64,000 nucleotides of DNA from the NCBI RefSeq assembly GCF_900188445.1, contig NZ_FZOR01000007.1, positions 186,001 to 250,000 of the forward strand, in the 5' to 3' direction. The notes below the pieces were generated by a model. It saw only the letters and a list, made by a program, of their open reading frames with translations. It did not search any database and was not told the DNA's origin. The translations under genes and the position numbers were made by a program. The DNA is from Actinomadura meyerae (GTDB lineage: Bacteria > Actinomycetota > Actinomycetes > Streptosporangiales > Streptosporangiaceae). Positions 9,908 to 17,894 of this stretch are shown piece by piece (the first letter of the stretch is position 1; the number at the start of each line of letters is the position of its first letter).

Positions 9908-9951
9908 ATGCTACTCGCTGGTAGCCAACTATGCTACTCGTCAGTAACCAC
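9908..9951 (-). promoter_or_regulatory. Candidate operator/promoter of the thiolase-fadB operon
   Basis: ATGCTACTCG occurs twice, at 9908-9917 and 9931-9940, 23 bases apart. Each copy is followed by an imperfect complement: TACTCGCTGGTA for the first, TACTCGTCAGTA for the second. Half-palindromes of this sort are typical of TetR-type fatty acid regulators. This lies in the spacer 9818-9998, which is otherwise empty. Confidence 0.4.
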
Positions 9952-9998
9952 TGACGAGCGCCTCGTCCACCCACGGCCTGCCCGTCCGGGCGCGTTTC

Positions 9999-10862
9999 TC
10001 ACCCCGCGGGGCGGTGCGCCACCACCAGCAGGTAGCCGAGCTCCCACACCTCCGCCAGGGCGCCCATGTCCAGCTGGAACGCCGGATCGTCCGCGTGCAG
10101 CTCCTCGATCTCCGGCGGGGCCTGCCCCTTGAGCCGCGCCGCCTCCCGCATCGTCTTGCGCATCACGTGCTCGCTGATGTCGACGATCTCGTCGACCAGC
10201 AGGCCCGCGTTCCGGATCAGCCCGGGGTAGTCGTCGATCGTGACGGTGGGGCCGAGCAGCGTCTCGCGGTAGTAGGCGTCCACGGGCCCCCGCTTGTGCT
10301 CCGGGATCGGCACCCGCTCGAAGATGTCGGTCACCAGGACCCGGCCGCCCGGCCGGACCACGCGCGCCATCTCGCCGAGGACCCGGCCGCGGTCGGGCAT
10401 GTGGATGATGGACTCCAGCGCCCACGCGGCGTCGAAGGAGTCCGCCGCGAAGGGCAGGCGCATGGCGTCGGCGTGCTCGAACCGCACCCGCTCGGCGAGC
10501 CCCTCGCGCGACGCGAGCCCGTTGGCCAGCTTGGCCTGCTCCCGGCTGATCGTCACGCCGGTGACGCGGGCGCCGGTGTCCTGGGCGAGGCGCACGCCGG
10601 GGCCGCCGAGCCCGCACCCGACGTCCAGGAGGTGCTCGCCCTCGCCGACCCGCACCTTGCCGATCATCACCTCGGTCATCCGCGCGGCCGCCTCGCGCAG
10701 GGTGGCGCCGTCCTCCGGCGAGTCCCAGTACCCGAAGTGCATGGTGGCGTTGGCCTCGGAGCCGACCATCACCGCGAGCCGAGCGAAACGGTCGTAGAAA
10801 CGACCGACCTCGTTCGGCTCCGGTACCCTCGGCCGCCGGGCCGCCGGCATCGTCTCGCTCAT
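9999..10862 (-). CDS. SAM-dependent small-molecule methyltransferase (RebM/UbiE-like)
   Basis: A 287-residue class I methyltransferase. SAM motif I is LLDVGCGLGGPG (around 78-89). The post-motifs HADAMRLPFAADSFDAAWALESIIHM and VLVTDIFERV follow in the normal order. The N-terminal FYDRFARLAVMVGSEANATMHFGYWD stretch and overall layout resemble natural-product O-methyltransferases acting on sugar or polyketide hydroxyls (RebM-like), rather than ubiquinone enzymes. The ATG at 10862 begins the conserved part; the open frame extends upstream without family similarity. It is divergent from SARP1 and is the first gene that looks like part of the biosynthetic cluster. A sugar or aglycone O-methylation is likely; the substrate is unknown. 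Confidence 0.82.
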   Translation of the reverse strand: MSETMPAARRPRVPEPNEVGRFYDRFARLAVMVGSEANATMHFGYWDSPEDGATLREAAARMTEVMIGKVRVGEGEHLLDVGCGLGGPGVRLAQDTGARVTGVTISREQAKLANGLASREGLAERVRFEHADAMRLPFAADSFDAAWALESIIHMPDRGRVLGEMARVVRPGGRVLVTDIFERVPIPEHKRGPVDAYYRETLLGPTVTIDDYPGLIRNAGLLVDEIVDISEHVMRKTMREAARLKGQAPPEIEELHADDPAFQLDMGALAEVWELGYLLVVAHRPAG

Positions 10863-11244
10863 CTCTGACCGCCTTTCCTGGTGGGCGCGCCCCGGCAGCC
10901 CGATCGGCTGCTCGGGCACGACATGAGCCGGGGGCCACCGGTGTCCGGCACGGAGGTCTGCGTCATCGGAGCCCCTCAGCTCAGCCGGCATGCGGCACTC
11001 GGGCGCGATGGCGCGGGACCGGGAGATGTGCGGCCGGAACGGCGGCAGTGGCCGACTTCGCTCCGCGGAGGGGCGCGGGGCAGGCGGCCACGACCAGGGT
11101 GGCACCGGCCGGTCGGCGCCCTCAACTCCTCGGTTGCGCACGCGCCGGGCGCGTCGCCGGGCCGCGCGGGACGCGCCGGCGGGAACCGGGTCCGAGGGCC
11201 CGGACGGCGCTCTGACGTGGGGCTTCGTCCCGCGCGAAGGCAGA
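10863..11244. other. Intergenic region between methyltransferase and SARP1
   Basis: This non-coding spacer between divergent genes is GC-rich. I see no RNA gene or clear hairpin. It should contain the leftward promoter of the methyltransferase. The rightward SARP1 promoter with the cluster box begins at 11245. Confidence 0.5.
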
Positions 11245-11286
11245 GCAATCTGAGCGGTGACAGCGCGCGGAACTGCGGGGCACGCT
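11245..11286 (+). promoter_or_regulatory. Cluster SARP box copy A and SARP1 promoter
   Basis: GCAATCTGAGCGGTGACA at 11245-11262 matches the 18-base box found at five other places in the cluster. Its last six bases, GTGACA, resemble a -35 hexamer. A weak -10 candidate, CACGCT, starts 18 bases later at 11281. SARP1 begins 64 bases downstream, which fits autoregulation or cross-regulation by a SARP. Confidence 0.65.
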
Positions 11287-11349
11287 TGGCCCAGCGGGGT
11301 GATCGTGTTCCAAGATGTCACTGCCGCGCCGCCCATGAAGGGGACGCAG

Positions 11350-12195
11350 ATGGTGCGCTTCAAGCTTCTCGGCAGTCTGGAGATAAGCAACAGCGGACGC
11401 ACGTGCGCGATCACTCCGCCGAAGGTGCGCCAGGTTCTCGCGCTGCTGCTGGTGCGGACCGGCAAGCTCGTCCAGGTGGACTCGGTCATCGAGGAGCTCT
11501 GGGCGGACGCGCCGCCGCGCCGCGCCTCGAACACCGTGCAGACCTACGTGTACCAGCTCCGGAAGATCATCGATCAGGAGGGGCTGGCGCCCGCGGGCCG
11601 CGAGCTGCTGTTCACCCAGCCGTTCGGCTACCAGCTCCAGATCGAACCGGAGCAGCTCGACATCTGCGTGTTCGAGGCGGAGGTGGCCGAAGGGCGCCGG
11701 ATGCTGGACGCCGGGCAGCCCGAGCGCGCCTCCCAGCGGCTGCGCCAGGCACTGGACCTGTGGACGGGGCCTCCGCTGGCCGACGTCGTCCAGGGGAACC
11801 TGCTGAGCACCCACGCCCTCCACCTGCAGGAGCTGCGGATGCGGGCACTGGAGCTGAGGATCCAGACCGACGTCCACCTCGGCCGCGACCGCGACCTCAT
11901 CGGTGAGCTGCGCTCGCTGGTGGCCCGGTATCCGCTGCACGAGTGGTTCCACGGCCAGCTCATCGGCGCGCTCGCCCGTGCCGGGCGGAGGGCCGAGGCG
12001 CTGGCGGCCTACGGCGAGCTGCGCGCGCTGCTGAACAGGGAGCTGGGGCTCGACCCGTCCCCGGAGCTGCAGCGCATCCACCAGGAGATGCTGGCGCCGG
12101 CGCCCGGGTCGTCCGGGCTGTGGACGGAGGACTTCGCGCTCGCCGACTTCGGCCGCTCCCCGGCCCTGGCCAACGGCTCCCAGCGCGGACGCTAG
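11350..12195 (+). CDS. SARP-family transcriptional activator 1
   Basis: A 281-residue Streptomyces antibiotic regulatory protein. An OmpR-type winged helix (residues about 1-95, with the PPKVRQVLALLLVRTGKLV and ELWADAPPRRASNTVQTYVYQLRK stretches) is followed by a bacterial transcriptional activation domain (about 100-250, ending ELGLDPSPELQRIHQEML). SARPs bind direct repeats overlapping the -35 and recruit RNA polymerase to antibiotic operons. I chose the ATG at 11350 because AAGGGG stands six bases upstream; the ATG at 11335 has no ribosome binding site. It is small, with no NB-ARC part, unlike SARP2. Its own promoter has the cluster box. Family assignment is firm; the targets are inferred. 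Confidence 0.92.
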   Translation: MVRFKLLGSLEISNSGRTCAITPPKVRQVLALLLVRTGKLVQVDSVIEELWADAPPRRASNTVQTYVYQLRKIIDQEGLAPAGRELLFTQPFGYQLQIEPEQLDICVFEAEVAEGRRMLDAGQPERASQRLRQALDLWTGPPLADVVQGNLLSTHALHLQELRMRALELRIQTDVHLGRDRDLIGELRSLVARYPLHEWFHGQLIGALARAGRRAEALAAYGELRALLNRELGLDPSPELQRIHQEMLAPAPGSSGLWTEDFALADFGRSPALANGSQRGR

Positions 12196-12273
12196 CGGAA
12201 CCGGGCGCGGACGCCGGCGGACCCGAGCGGCCGCCGCCCGGCCCGCCGCTCGCCGCCCGTCGCCCGCCGCCCG

Positions 12274-13158
12274 TCAGGGGCAGACCCGCACGCCCTCCTT
12301 GGCCATCGCCATGACGTACTGGCCGTAACTCGAATCGGCGAGCTCGGCGCCGAGCTGATGGCACTCGTCGGCGCTGATGTAGCCCTTCCGCAGCGCGATC
12401 TCCTCGATGCAGGCGACCTTGACGCCCTGGCGCTCCTCGATCGCCCACAGGTACTGGCCGGCCTGGAAGAGCGCCTCCGGCGTCCCGGTGTCGAACCACA
12501 CGAAGCCCCGGCCGAGGTCGACGAGCCGCGCCCGCCCGCGCTCCAGGTAGACCCGGTTGACGTCGGTGATCTCCAGCTCGCCGCGCGGGGACGGCTTCAG
12601 CCCCCGGGCGATGTCGACGACCTCGCCGTCGTAGAAGTACAGGCCGGTGACGACCCGGTTGGACCGGGGACGCTCGGGCTTCTCCTCGATCGAGACCGGC
12701 CGGCCGCGCTCGTCGGTCTCCACGACGCCGTAGCGCTCGGGGTCGTGCACCGGATGGCCGAACAGCACGCAGCCGTCGACGTCGCGGCTGCTGTCGGCCA
12801 GCAGGTCCACGAACGAGTTGCCGTGGAAGATGTTGTCTCCGAGGACCAGCGCCACGGGCCCGTCGCCCACGTGGTCGGCGCCGATGATGAAGGCGTCCGC
12901 GAGGCCCCGCGGCTCGTCCTGCGCGGCGTAGCGGATGCGGAGCCCGAGCCGCGCGCCGTCACCGAGCAGGCGCCGGAACAGCGGCAGGTCGAACGGCGTG
13001 GAGATGATGAGGATGTCCCGCACCCCGGCGAGCATGAGCACCGACAGCGGGTAGTAGATCATCGGCTTGCCGCAGACGGGGAACAGCTGCTTGGAGACCG
13101 CGAGGCTGGCGGGGTGGAGCCGCGAGCCGGTGCCGCCGGCGAGGATGATGCCCTTCAT
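12274..13158 (-). CDS. rmlA: Glucose-1-phosphate thymidylyltransferase
   Basis: This enzyme makes dTDP-glucose from dTTP and glucose-1-phosphate, the entry to deoxysugar synthesis. The 294-residue protein carries the nucleotidyl-transfer loop GGTGSRLHP (residues 8-16), YYPLSVLMLAGVRDILIIS, the metal-site GDNIFHG and IEEKPERPRSNRVVTGLYFYD. Length and motifs match short RmlA enzymes. Its ATG overlaps the stop of the upstream dehydratase gene (ATGA), so it is coupled to it. The usual next enzyme, dTDP-glucose 4,6-dehydratase (RmlB), is not in the window, so the cluster must use one from elsewhere. It is the last gene of the leftward sugar operon. Confidence 0.95.
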   Translation of the reverse strand: MKGIILAGGTGSRLHPASLAVSKQLFPVCGKPMIYYPLSVLMLAGVRDILIISTPFDLPLFRRLLGDGARLGLRIRYAAQDEPRGLADAFIIGADHVGDGPVALVLGDNIFHGNSFVDLLADSSRDVDGCVLFGHPVHDPERYGVVETDERGRPVSIEEKPERPRSNRVVTGLYFYDGEVVDIARGLKPSPRGELEITDVNRVYLERGRARLVDLGRGFVWFDTGTPEALFQAGQYLWAIEERQGVKVACIEEIALRKGYISADECHQLGAELADSSYGQYVMAMAKEGVRVCP

Positions 13159-14612
13159 CGCGGCCGCCCGGCGGGCGGGGTCAGGCTGTGCGTGCAGGCC
13201 AGCAGGCTGCGCGCCTCGACGTTGAGGTAGTGGCCGTGCCGGACGAGGTCGCCGAGCTGGTGCAGCGTCAGCCAGCGGAACCCGGGCGGCTCCGCGGCGG
13301 CGTCCGGCGCCGCCTCGACGATGAGGCACCGGTTGCGGGCGTGGAAGAACCGGCCGCCCTCCTCCGACAGGACGGTGTCGAACCTGACCCGGTCGGGGCG
13401 GGCCCGCAGCACCTCGTCCAGGAACCGCGGCCGCGCCGCCGCGGGGAGGTGCGCGTGGTTCGCGGGCGTGGCCTGGACGGTCGGCGCCAGCTCGATCACG
13501 TCGACGAACCCGGGCTGCGCCGACGCCCGCATCAGCACGTGCAGCACACCGCCGATCGAGCAGGTCAGGAAGGCGATGACGCCCTGCGCCACCGGTCTGA
13601 TCATCGGCTGGGACCAGTGCGCGACCTCGCGTCCCTCCGCGCGGACCCGCACCCCGATGACCTCGAAGTAGCGGCCGGTGCGGTGGGCGACGGCCGCCGG
13701 GGTCCGCCGCCAGTCCGCCACCTCGTTGAGCGGGACGAGCCCGGCGCGCATGTCCGTCATCGTGCGGACCTCGGTGATCCAGCTCAGGACGTCGGTGGTG
13801 GTGTGCAGGGAGCCCGCGCCCGGATCCAGCGACCGGAGCAGGGCGGTGTGGAAGGCGTCGGCACCGGGGAGGTCGAGCATGCCCGTGAGATCGGCGCCCG
13901 CAGCGGGGAGGCAGCCGAGCACCGTGCGGCTGTCCATGTTGACCGTGTCGTCGACGTGGAGGAGGGCGTGGACCTGGCCCAGCGTCAGCCAGCGGAAGCC
14001 GTCCAGGACCTCGACGTCGTCGGTGGTCTCCACGACCATGTTGCGGTTGCGCTTGCGGAAGAACCAGGAGCCCTGCTCGGACTGCCGCACGTCCACGATG
14101 ACGTTGTGCCGCGAGGTGTTCCGGAAGTAGTCGAGGTAGGGCACCGGCCTGCCCTGGTGCACCCGCGTGTAGTTGCTGCGGGTGGCCTGCACCGTGGGGG
14201 AGAGCTGGAGCCCGTTCGCGTTGCCCGGCTCGGCCTTGGCCTGCATCAGCAGGTGCAGGACGCCGTCGAACTCCTTGGCCAGGATCCCGAGGATCCCCAC
14301 CTCCGGCTGGTGGACGACCGGCTGGCTCCAAGACTCGACGGGGAGGCCGGGGGCCCGCACGTCCATGCCCTCGATGGTGAAGAACCGTCCGCTGGCGTGG
14401 CCGATGGTGCCGGTCGCCGGGTCCTCCCGCCACTGGTCCAGGCGGTCCAGCGGGACCCGGTCCACCGCCATGCGGAACCGCTCGGCCGCACCCGCCAGCC
14501 AGTCCAGTGTTCCGCCGCGCCCCGCGGCCAGCGCGGAGACGGCCAGCCGCCGCTGGACGGAGGCGCCGTCCCGGCGGGTGAGCAGCGGCGCCGGCCGGTG
14601 CGTCGCCGTCAC
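13155..14612 (-). CDS. NDP-hexose 2,3-dehydratase (copy 1)
   Basis: A 485-residue enzyme of the EvaA/TylX3 type that removes the C2 hydroxyl of dTDP-4-keto-6-deoxyglucose, opening the route to 2-deoxy sugars. The protein has the internal duplication of the family: GILGILAKEFDGVLHLLMQAK-type and GGVLHVLMRASAQPGFVDV-type halves, each followed by a PTVQAT motif. The VRQSEQGSWFFRKRNRN segment is strongly conserved with copy 2. The GTG start at 14612 overlaps the preceding stop (GTGA), showing coupling to the small upstream gene. The cluster holds a second copy at about 17.9-19.3 kb; the two are clearly homologous but far from identical. Confidence 0.9.
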   Translation of the reverse strand: MTATHRPAPLLTRRDGASVQRRLAVSALAAGRGGTLDWLAGAAERFRMAVDRVPLDRLDQWREDPATGTIGHASGRFFTIEGMDVRAPGLPVESWSQPVVHQPEVGILGILAKEFDGVLHLLMQAKAEPGNANGLQLSPTVQATRSNYTRVHQGRPVPYLDYFRNTSRHNVIVDVRQSEQGSWFFRKRNRNMVVETTDDVEVLDGFRWLTLGQVHALLHVDDTVNMDSRTVLGCLPAAGADLTGMLDLPGADAFHTALLRSLDPGAGSLHTTTDVLSWITEVRTMTDMRAGLVPLNEVADWRRTPAAVAHRTGRYFEVIGVRVRAEGREVAHWSQPMIRPVAQGVIAFLTCSIGGVLHVLMRASAQPGFVDVIELAPTVQATPANHAHLPAAARPRFLDEVLRARPDRVRFDTVLSEEGGRFFHARNRCLIVEAAPDAAAEPPGFRWLTLHQLGDLVRHGHYLNVEARSLLACTHSLTPPAGRPR

Positions 14613-14845
14613 TCGGCGATCTTCGTTCGCATGGTCCAGTGGAAGGCCACCGGACGGGACGGGTCGATCCGCGGCTCGCGCACGATCTCGAAGTGCTCGT
14701 AGCCGTTGCGGTGCAAGATCTTGATCTTGGTCTCCGCCGCCGGCGTCCGCACGGTCCGCGCGACCGGGGGGATGTCGGCCGGCCCGCCGATGAGCACTGC
14801 CTCGACGGTCTCGCCAGGGGAGGTGAGCCGATCCGTTCTGTCCAT
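14609..14845 (-). CDS. Small DUF5988-like protein, 78 residues
   Basis: A 78-residue protein whose layout matches small proteins seen in actinomycete polyketide clusters: AVLIGGPADIP near residue 16, the invariant-looking core KILHRNGYEHFE, and the C-terminal end FHWTMRTKIAE. I recall these as DUF5988; no biochemical function is established to my knowledge. It opens the leftward sugar operon and is coupled to dehydratase 1 by a GTGA overlap, so it may be an accessory or chaperone-like factor. The family name is from memory and needs a profile search. That it is a gene is well supported by the coupling. Confidence 0.75.
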   Translation of the reverse strand: MDRTDRLTSPGETVEAVLIGGPADIPPVARTVRTPAAETKIKILHRNGYEHFEIVREPRIDPSRPVAFHWTMRTKIAE

Positions 14846-14968
14846 CGGAGTTCCGCTCCAATCGGGACTGCTCGTGCCTGCGTATTTCCCGTTGGATCTG
14901 CGTCAGTGCGACGTTGTGACGTGCCCTCGGATCATCTCAACGGCCCACTGATGGACCCTCTGCGCACC

Positions 14969-15009
14969 ATTGTGTGGCCAATCGGCCCGCCGGACATCTC
15001 CAAAATTGC
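14969..15009 (-). promoter_or_regulatory. Cluster SARP box copy E and sugar operon promoter
   Basis: On the minus strand GCAATTTTGGAGATGTCC (15009 to 14992) matches copy B at 15 of 18 positions. ATGTCC would be the -35. A CACAAT -10 lies exactly 17 bases further at 14974-14969. It faces the DUF5988-dehydratase-rmlA operon, about 125 bases upstream of its start. Confidence 0.65.
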
Positions 15010-15130
15010 TGCCGTTTCACGCGGTCGCGTTCCGGGTGCTCGCTGTTGTATCGGAATGCGATGCTCGGCGGCGACCGCTTTGGCGGCGCGCCGAACCTCG
15101 CCAGTGATCACTAGAAAGGCAGTTTCAGAT

Positions 15131-15165
15131 ATCTCGTTTCGGTGAAGATCCTATCTCGTGATAGG
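15131..15165 (+). promoter_or_regulatory. Direct heptamer repeats and small palindrome upstream of AraC1
   Basis: ATCTCGT occurs at 15131-15137 and again at 15153-15159, exactly 22 bases (two helical turns) apart. The second copy is the loop side of CCTATC-TCGT-GATAGG (15150-15165). Repeats with this phasing are typical of activator sites. They lie between the sugar operon and the AraC1 gene; a TTGACC at 15283-15288 is a possible -35 for the latter. Confidence 0.4.
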
Positions 15166-15346
15166 GGCATCCGAAACCGAAATCATCGATTCACGGTCAT
15201 ATTCGGTCACGCTGGGTCGGCCGGCGGGGTGGACCGTTCTTCCGCATGTCTACAGGCGGTCTCGATGAGGTTGCGGCGGCCCTTGACCGTTCCACACGCC
15301 TGGGCTTTCACTGGGGATCTTCAGGGTGTGACATCAAGGGGGCCTG

Positions 15347-16162
15347 GTGCGACAGGAGATCGGCGATGTCGTCGAGCTGATGCGCGACCGATATCACGAG
15401 GACCTCACGCTGGAGGAGCTGGCCACCGCGGTCAATCTCACTCCGGGATATTTATCGCGACTGTTCTGCCGGGAGACGGGTTACCCGCCGACACGCTTTC
15501 TCGGCGGGGTGCGGCTGGAAGTCGCGCGGCAGAAACTGCTCTGCACCGAGGAGAGTGTCGCCGATATCGCGGTGCAGGTCGGATGTGCGAGTCTCGGCAC
15601 ATTCACCTCGCGTTTCACCCGGACGGTCGGAATCTCGCCGGGACGGTACCGGCGCGCCGCCCGGCTCGGCAACGCCGCCGACGGCTTCGCCGGCGAGCAC
15701 GACGACCTGCCCTGCACGCAGGGGTCGATCCTGGTGTCGCTCCGCTCCGCGGCGCTCTCCCCGTCCCGGGACTTCGTCGTGCGGGCCGTGCCGACCTCGC
15801 TCGTCCTCGGCGGACCGGTGGAGCCGTGCGCGGTCGAGGACCAGAACGGCTCGTCGCACATCGCCCACGTCACCCCCGGCCGGTGGATGATCACGGTCAG
15901 GACGCACGGCGAGAGCGGCGGCACGCCGGTGCTGGCGGCCATCCTCGGCCCGGTCTACGTCGTCCCCGGCGCCGCCGTGCCGGTCGAGCTCGACCTCGAG
16001 AGGCTGCTGGAGGGGACCATCCCCCACTGCGCGGGCCCGCTGCCCGACCGCGTCCGGAAGGGGCCGCGGGCGCGGAGCGACTTCTCCCGCTCGATGGGGG
16101 TGCACGGGCTCGCCTGCCGCGGCCCCGCCACCGAGGCCGCCGCGGTCCGGCAGCCCTCGTGA
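15347..16162 (+). CDS. AraC-family regulator 1, N-terminal HTH; contains a TTA codon
   Basis: A 271-residue regulator with the AraC double helix-turn-helix at its N-terminus (residues about 1-107, including the second-helix signature VGCASLGTFTSRFTRTVGISPGRYRR), the reverse of classical AraC order. The remaining 165 residues look like a beta-rich domain that I cannot name, but it resembles the C-terminus of the second AraC protein at 50 kb. Codon 36 (15452-15454) is TTA, which is rare here and in streptomycetes is read only by the bldA tRNA, suggesting developmental control. GTG start with AAGGGGG upstream. Likely a pathway regulator; DNA targets unknown. Confidence 0.88.
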   Translation: MRQEIGDVVELMRDRYHEDLTLEELATAVNLTPGYLSRLFCRETGYPPTRFLGGVRLEVARQKLLCTEESVADIAVQVGCASLGTFTSRFTRTVGISPGRYRRAARLGNAADGFAGEHDDLPCTQGSILVSLRSAALSPSRDFVVRAVPTSLVLGGPVEPCAVEDQNGSSHIAHVTPGRWMITVRTHGESGGTPVLAAILGPVYVVPGAAVPVELDLERLLEGTIPHCAGPLPDRVRKGPRARSDFSRSMGVHGLACRGPATEAAAVRQPS

Positions 16163-16336
16163 CGGCGCGGCGCGAGCGGCGGCGCAGTCGCGCAACCAGG
16201 GAGAAGACACCCGCTCCCGCGCGCTCAAGAATCCTCATGGGTGCGGCGGACCGCATCACCAGGACGCCCGGGGACCCCGGCGCCTGGACGACGACAAGCC
16301 GGACCAGCATGAGCTGGACCCGGGCAAGGAGGGGCC

Positions 16337-17719
16337 GTGCGGCCAGTCGGTGAACACGCGGTAGTCGTCGGCGGCTCGATCGGCGGCCTGGTGGCGGCCC
16401 GCGTCCTGTCCGGCAGGTTCGAGCGGGTCACGGTCATCGACCGCGACACGCTGCCGGCCGCGCCCCGGACGCGGCGCGGGGTGCCCCAGGGCGGGCACGC
16501 GCACGCGCTGCTGATCAGCGGGCGGATGCAGCTGGAGGAGCTGTTCCCCGGCCTGACCGAGGAGCTGATCGAGGGCGGCGCCGTCCCGTTCGACCCGGGC
16601 CACGACCTGATCTTCTACCAGATGGGCGCGCTCCGGACGCGGTTCCGCAGCGGGATGCTCGGGATCAGCCTCAGCCGGGCCTACCTGGAGCTGGCGGTGC
16701 GCCGGCGGGTGGCGGCCCTGCACAACGTCGAGATCCGGGACCGCACCGCGGTCGGCGGGCTCCTCGGCGTCGCGGGGCGGGTGCTGGGCGTCGAGCTGGA
16801 CGACGGCGACCGGATCCCGGCCGACCTCGTCGTCGACGCGACCGGGCGGAGCGCGACGCGCAGCGAGCGGTGGCTGGCGGACCTGGACTGCCCCGCCCCC
16901 GAGGTCACCACGGTCAAGATCGACGTGGGGTACACCACGCGGCTGCTGCGGCGCCGCCCGGGGGAGTCCCTCGGCGAAGACGGCGGCCTCCTCTTCCTGA
17001 TGTCGTGCGTCCCGCCGGGCGACAAGCGCGCCGCCGCGGCGTTCGCCATCGAGGGCGACCGGTGGATGGTCACCCTCGGCGGCTGGCACCGCGCGCACGC
17101 GCCCGTCGACCCGGAGGGGTTCGCGGCGTTCGCGGCGGGCCTGCCCGACCCGCACATGGCCGACCTGATCGCCCGGTGCGAGCCGGTCGACGACGGGGAC
17201 GCGCACCGGTTCACCTACCCCGCCGCGCGGCGGCGCTACTTCGAGCGGCTGCGCCGGCTGCCCGCCGGCTATGTGGCGCTCGGCGACGCGATCTGCAGTT
17301 TCAATCCGCTGTACGGCCAGGGAATGACCGTGGCGACGCTGGAGGCGCAGATATTGGGCCGCTGCCTGGACCGGTTCGGCGCACCGAACGCGGAGATGGC
17401 GCGGCGCTATTACCGGGCCTGCGGAAAAACGATCGACACGCCGTGGCAGATGTCGACGTCGAGCGATTTCATGTTCCCGGAGACGGTCGGTCCCCGGCCG
17501 TTCGGGACGGCGCTGGTCAACCGCTACGTGCGCCGCGTCATGCTGGCCAGCCACGTGTCCGTGCCCGCGCACCGGGTGATGCTGGAGATGCAGCACCTGC
17601 TGGCCAGGCCCAGCGCGGTCATGCGTCCGGCCACGGTGGTCCGGTCGCTGCGGGCGGCCCGGCGCTCGCCGGCGCTGAAGGCGGCCCCGCCGCGCGGCGC
17701 GGACGTCCCGGTCCGGTGA
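16337..17719 (+). CDS. FAD-dependent monooxygenase/oxidoreductase
   Basis: A 460-residue flavoprotein of the PHBH-like superfamily. The dinucleotide-binding motif VVVGGSIGGLVAARVL lies at about 9-24, an acidic strand end VTVIDRD follows, and the second FAD motif GYVALGDAICSFNPLYGQGM sits near residue 310. There is no halogenase WxWxIP motif, so a hydroxylase, epoxidase or dehydrogenase role is more likely than chlorination. The GTG at 16337 follows AAGGAGG closely. It stands downstream of AraC1 and is ended by a strong hairpin before the promoter of dehydratase 2. It probably tailors the polyketide; the exact reaction is not deducible. Confidence 0.83.
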   Translation: MRPVGEHAVVVGGSIGGLVAARVLSGRFERVTVIDRDTLPAAPRTRRGVPQGGHAHALLISGRMQLEELFPGLTEELIEGGAVPFDPGHDLIFYQMGALRTRFRSGMLGISLSRAYLELAVRRRVAALHNVEIRDRTAVGGLLGVAGRVLGVELDDGDRIPADLVVDATGRSATRSERWLADLDCPAPEVTTVKIDVGYTTRLLRRRPGESLGEDGGLLFLMSCVPPGDKRAAAAFAIEGDRWMVTLGGWHRAHAPVDPEGFAAFAAGLPDPHMADLIARCEPVDDGDAHRFTYPAARRRYFERLRRLPAGYVALGDAICSFNPLYGQGMTVATLEAQILGRCLDRFGAPNAEMARRYYRACGKTIDTPWQMSTSSDFMFPETVGPRPFGTALVNRYVRRVMLASHVSVPAHRVMLEMQHLLARPSAVMRPATVVRSLRAARRSPALKAAPPRGADVPVR

Positions 17720-17723
17720 GCGG

Positions 17724-17759
17724 CGCCCGTCCCGGCACGGCGGCGCGCCGGGACGGGCG
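17724..17759 (+). terminator. Terminator hairpin after the FAD monooxygenase
   Basis: GCCCGTCCCGGC (17725-17736) pairs with GCCGGGACGGGC (17747-17758), a 12 to 13 base-pair stem with a ten-base loop, starting five bases after the stop codon. No T-run follows, which is common in actinomycetes. It separates the monooxygenase from the next, box-driven promoter. Confidence 0.65.
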
Positions 17760-17789
17760 GCCCGCGCCATTCCGGGAAATCGCCGCGCG

Positions 17790-17830
17790 GCAATCTGGGA
17801 GATGACCCGGAGAAGTGGCCTTTCTAGGCT
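17790..17830 (+). promoter_or_regulatory. Cluster SARP box copy B and dehydratase 2 promoter
   Basis: GCAATCTGGGAGATGACC at 17790-17807 ends in a -35-like ATGACC. After exactly 17 bases comes TAGGCT (17825-17830), a good -10. This is the best complete promoter of the set. It also shows that an upstream ATG in the same frame (17802) is part of the promoter, not a start codon. Confidence 0.7.
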
Positions 17831-17894
17831 GAAGGCACGCCGGGTGACGATGACCGGCCGAGCCGTCGGAAAGAGTCCTGGAAAGGAATTCGCA

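Noticed and set aside
17802..17894. In-frame ATG at 17802 as the start of dehydratase 2
   Set aside because: It lies in the -35 element of the promoter and upstream of the -10; the GTG at 17895 has a ribosome binding site.
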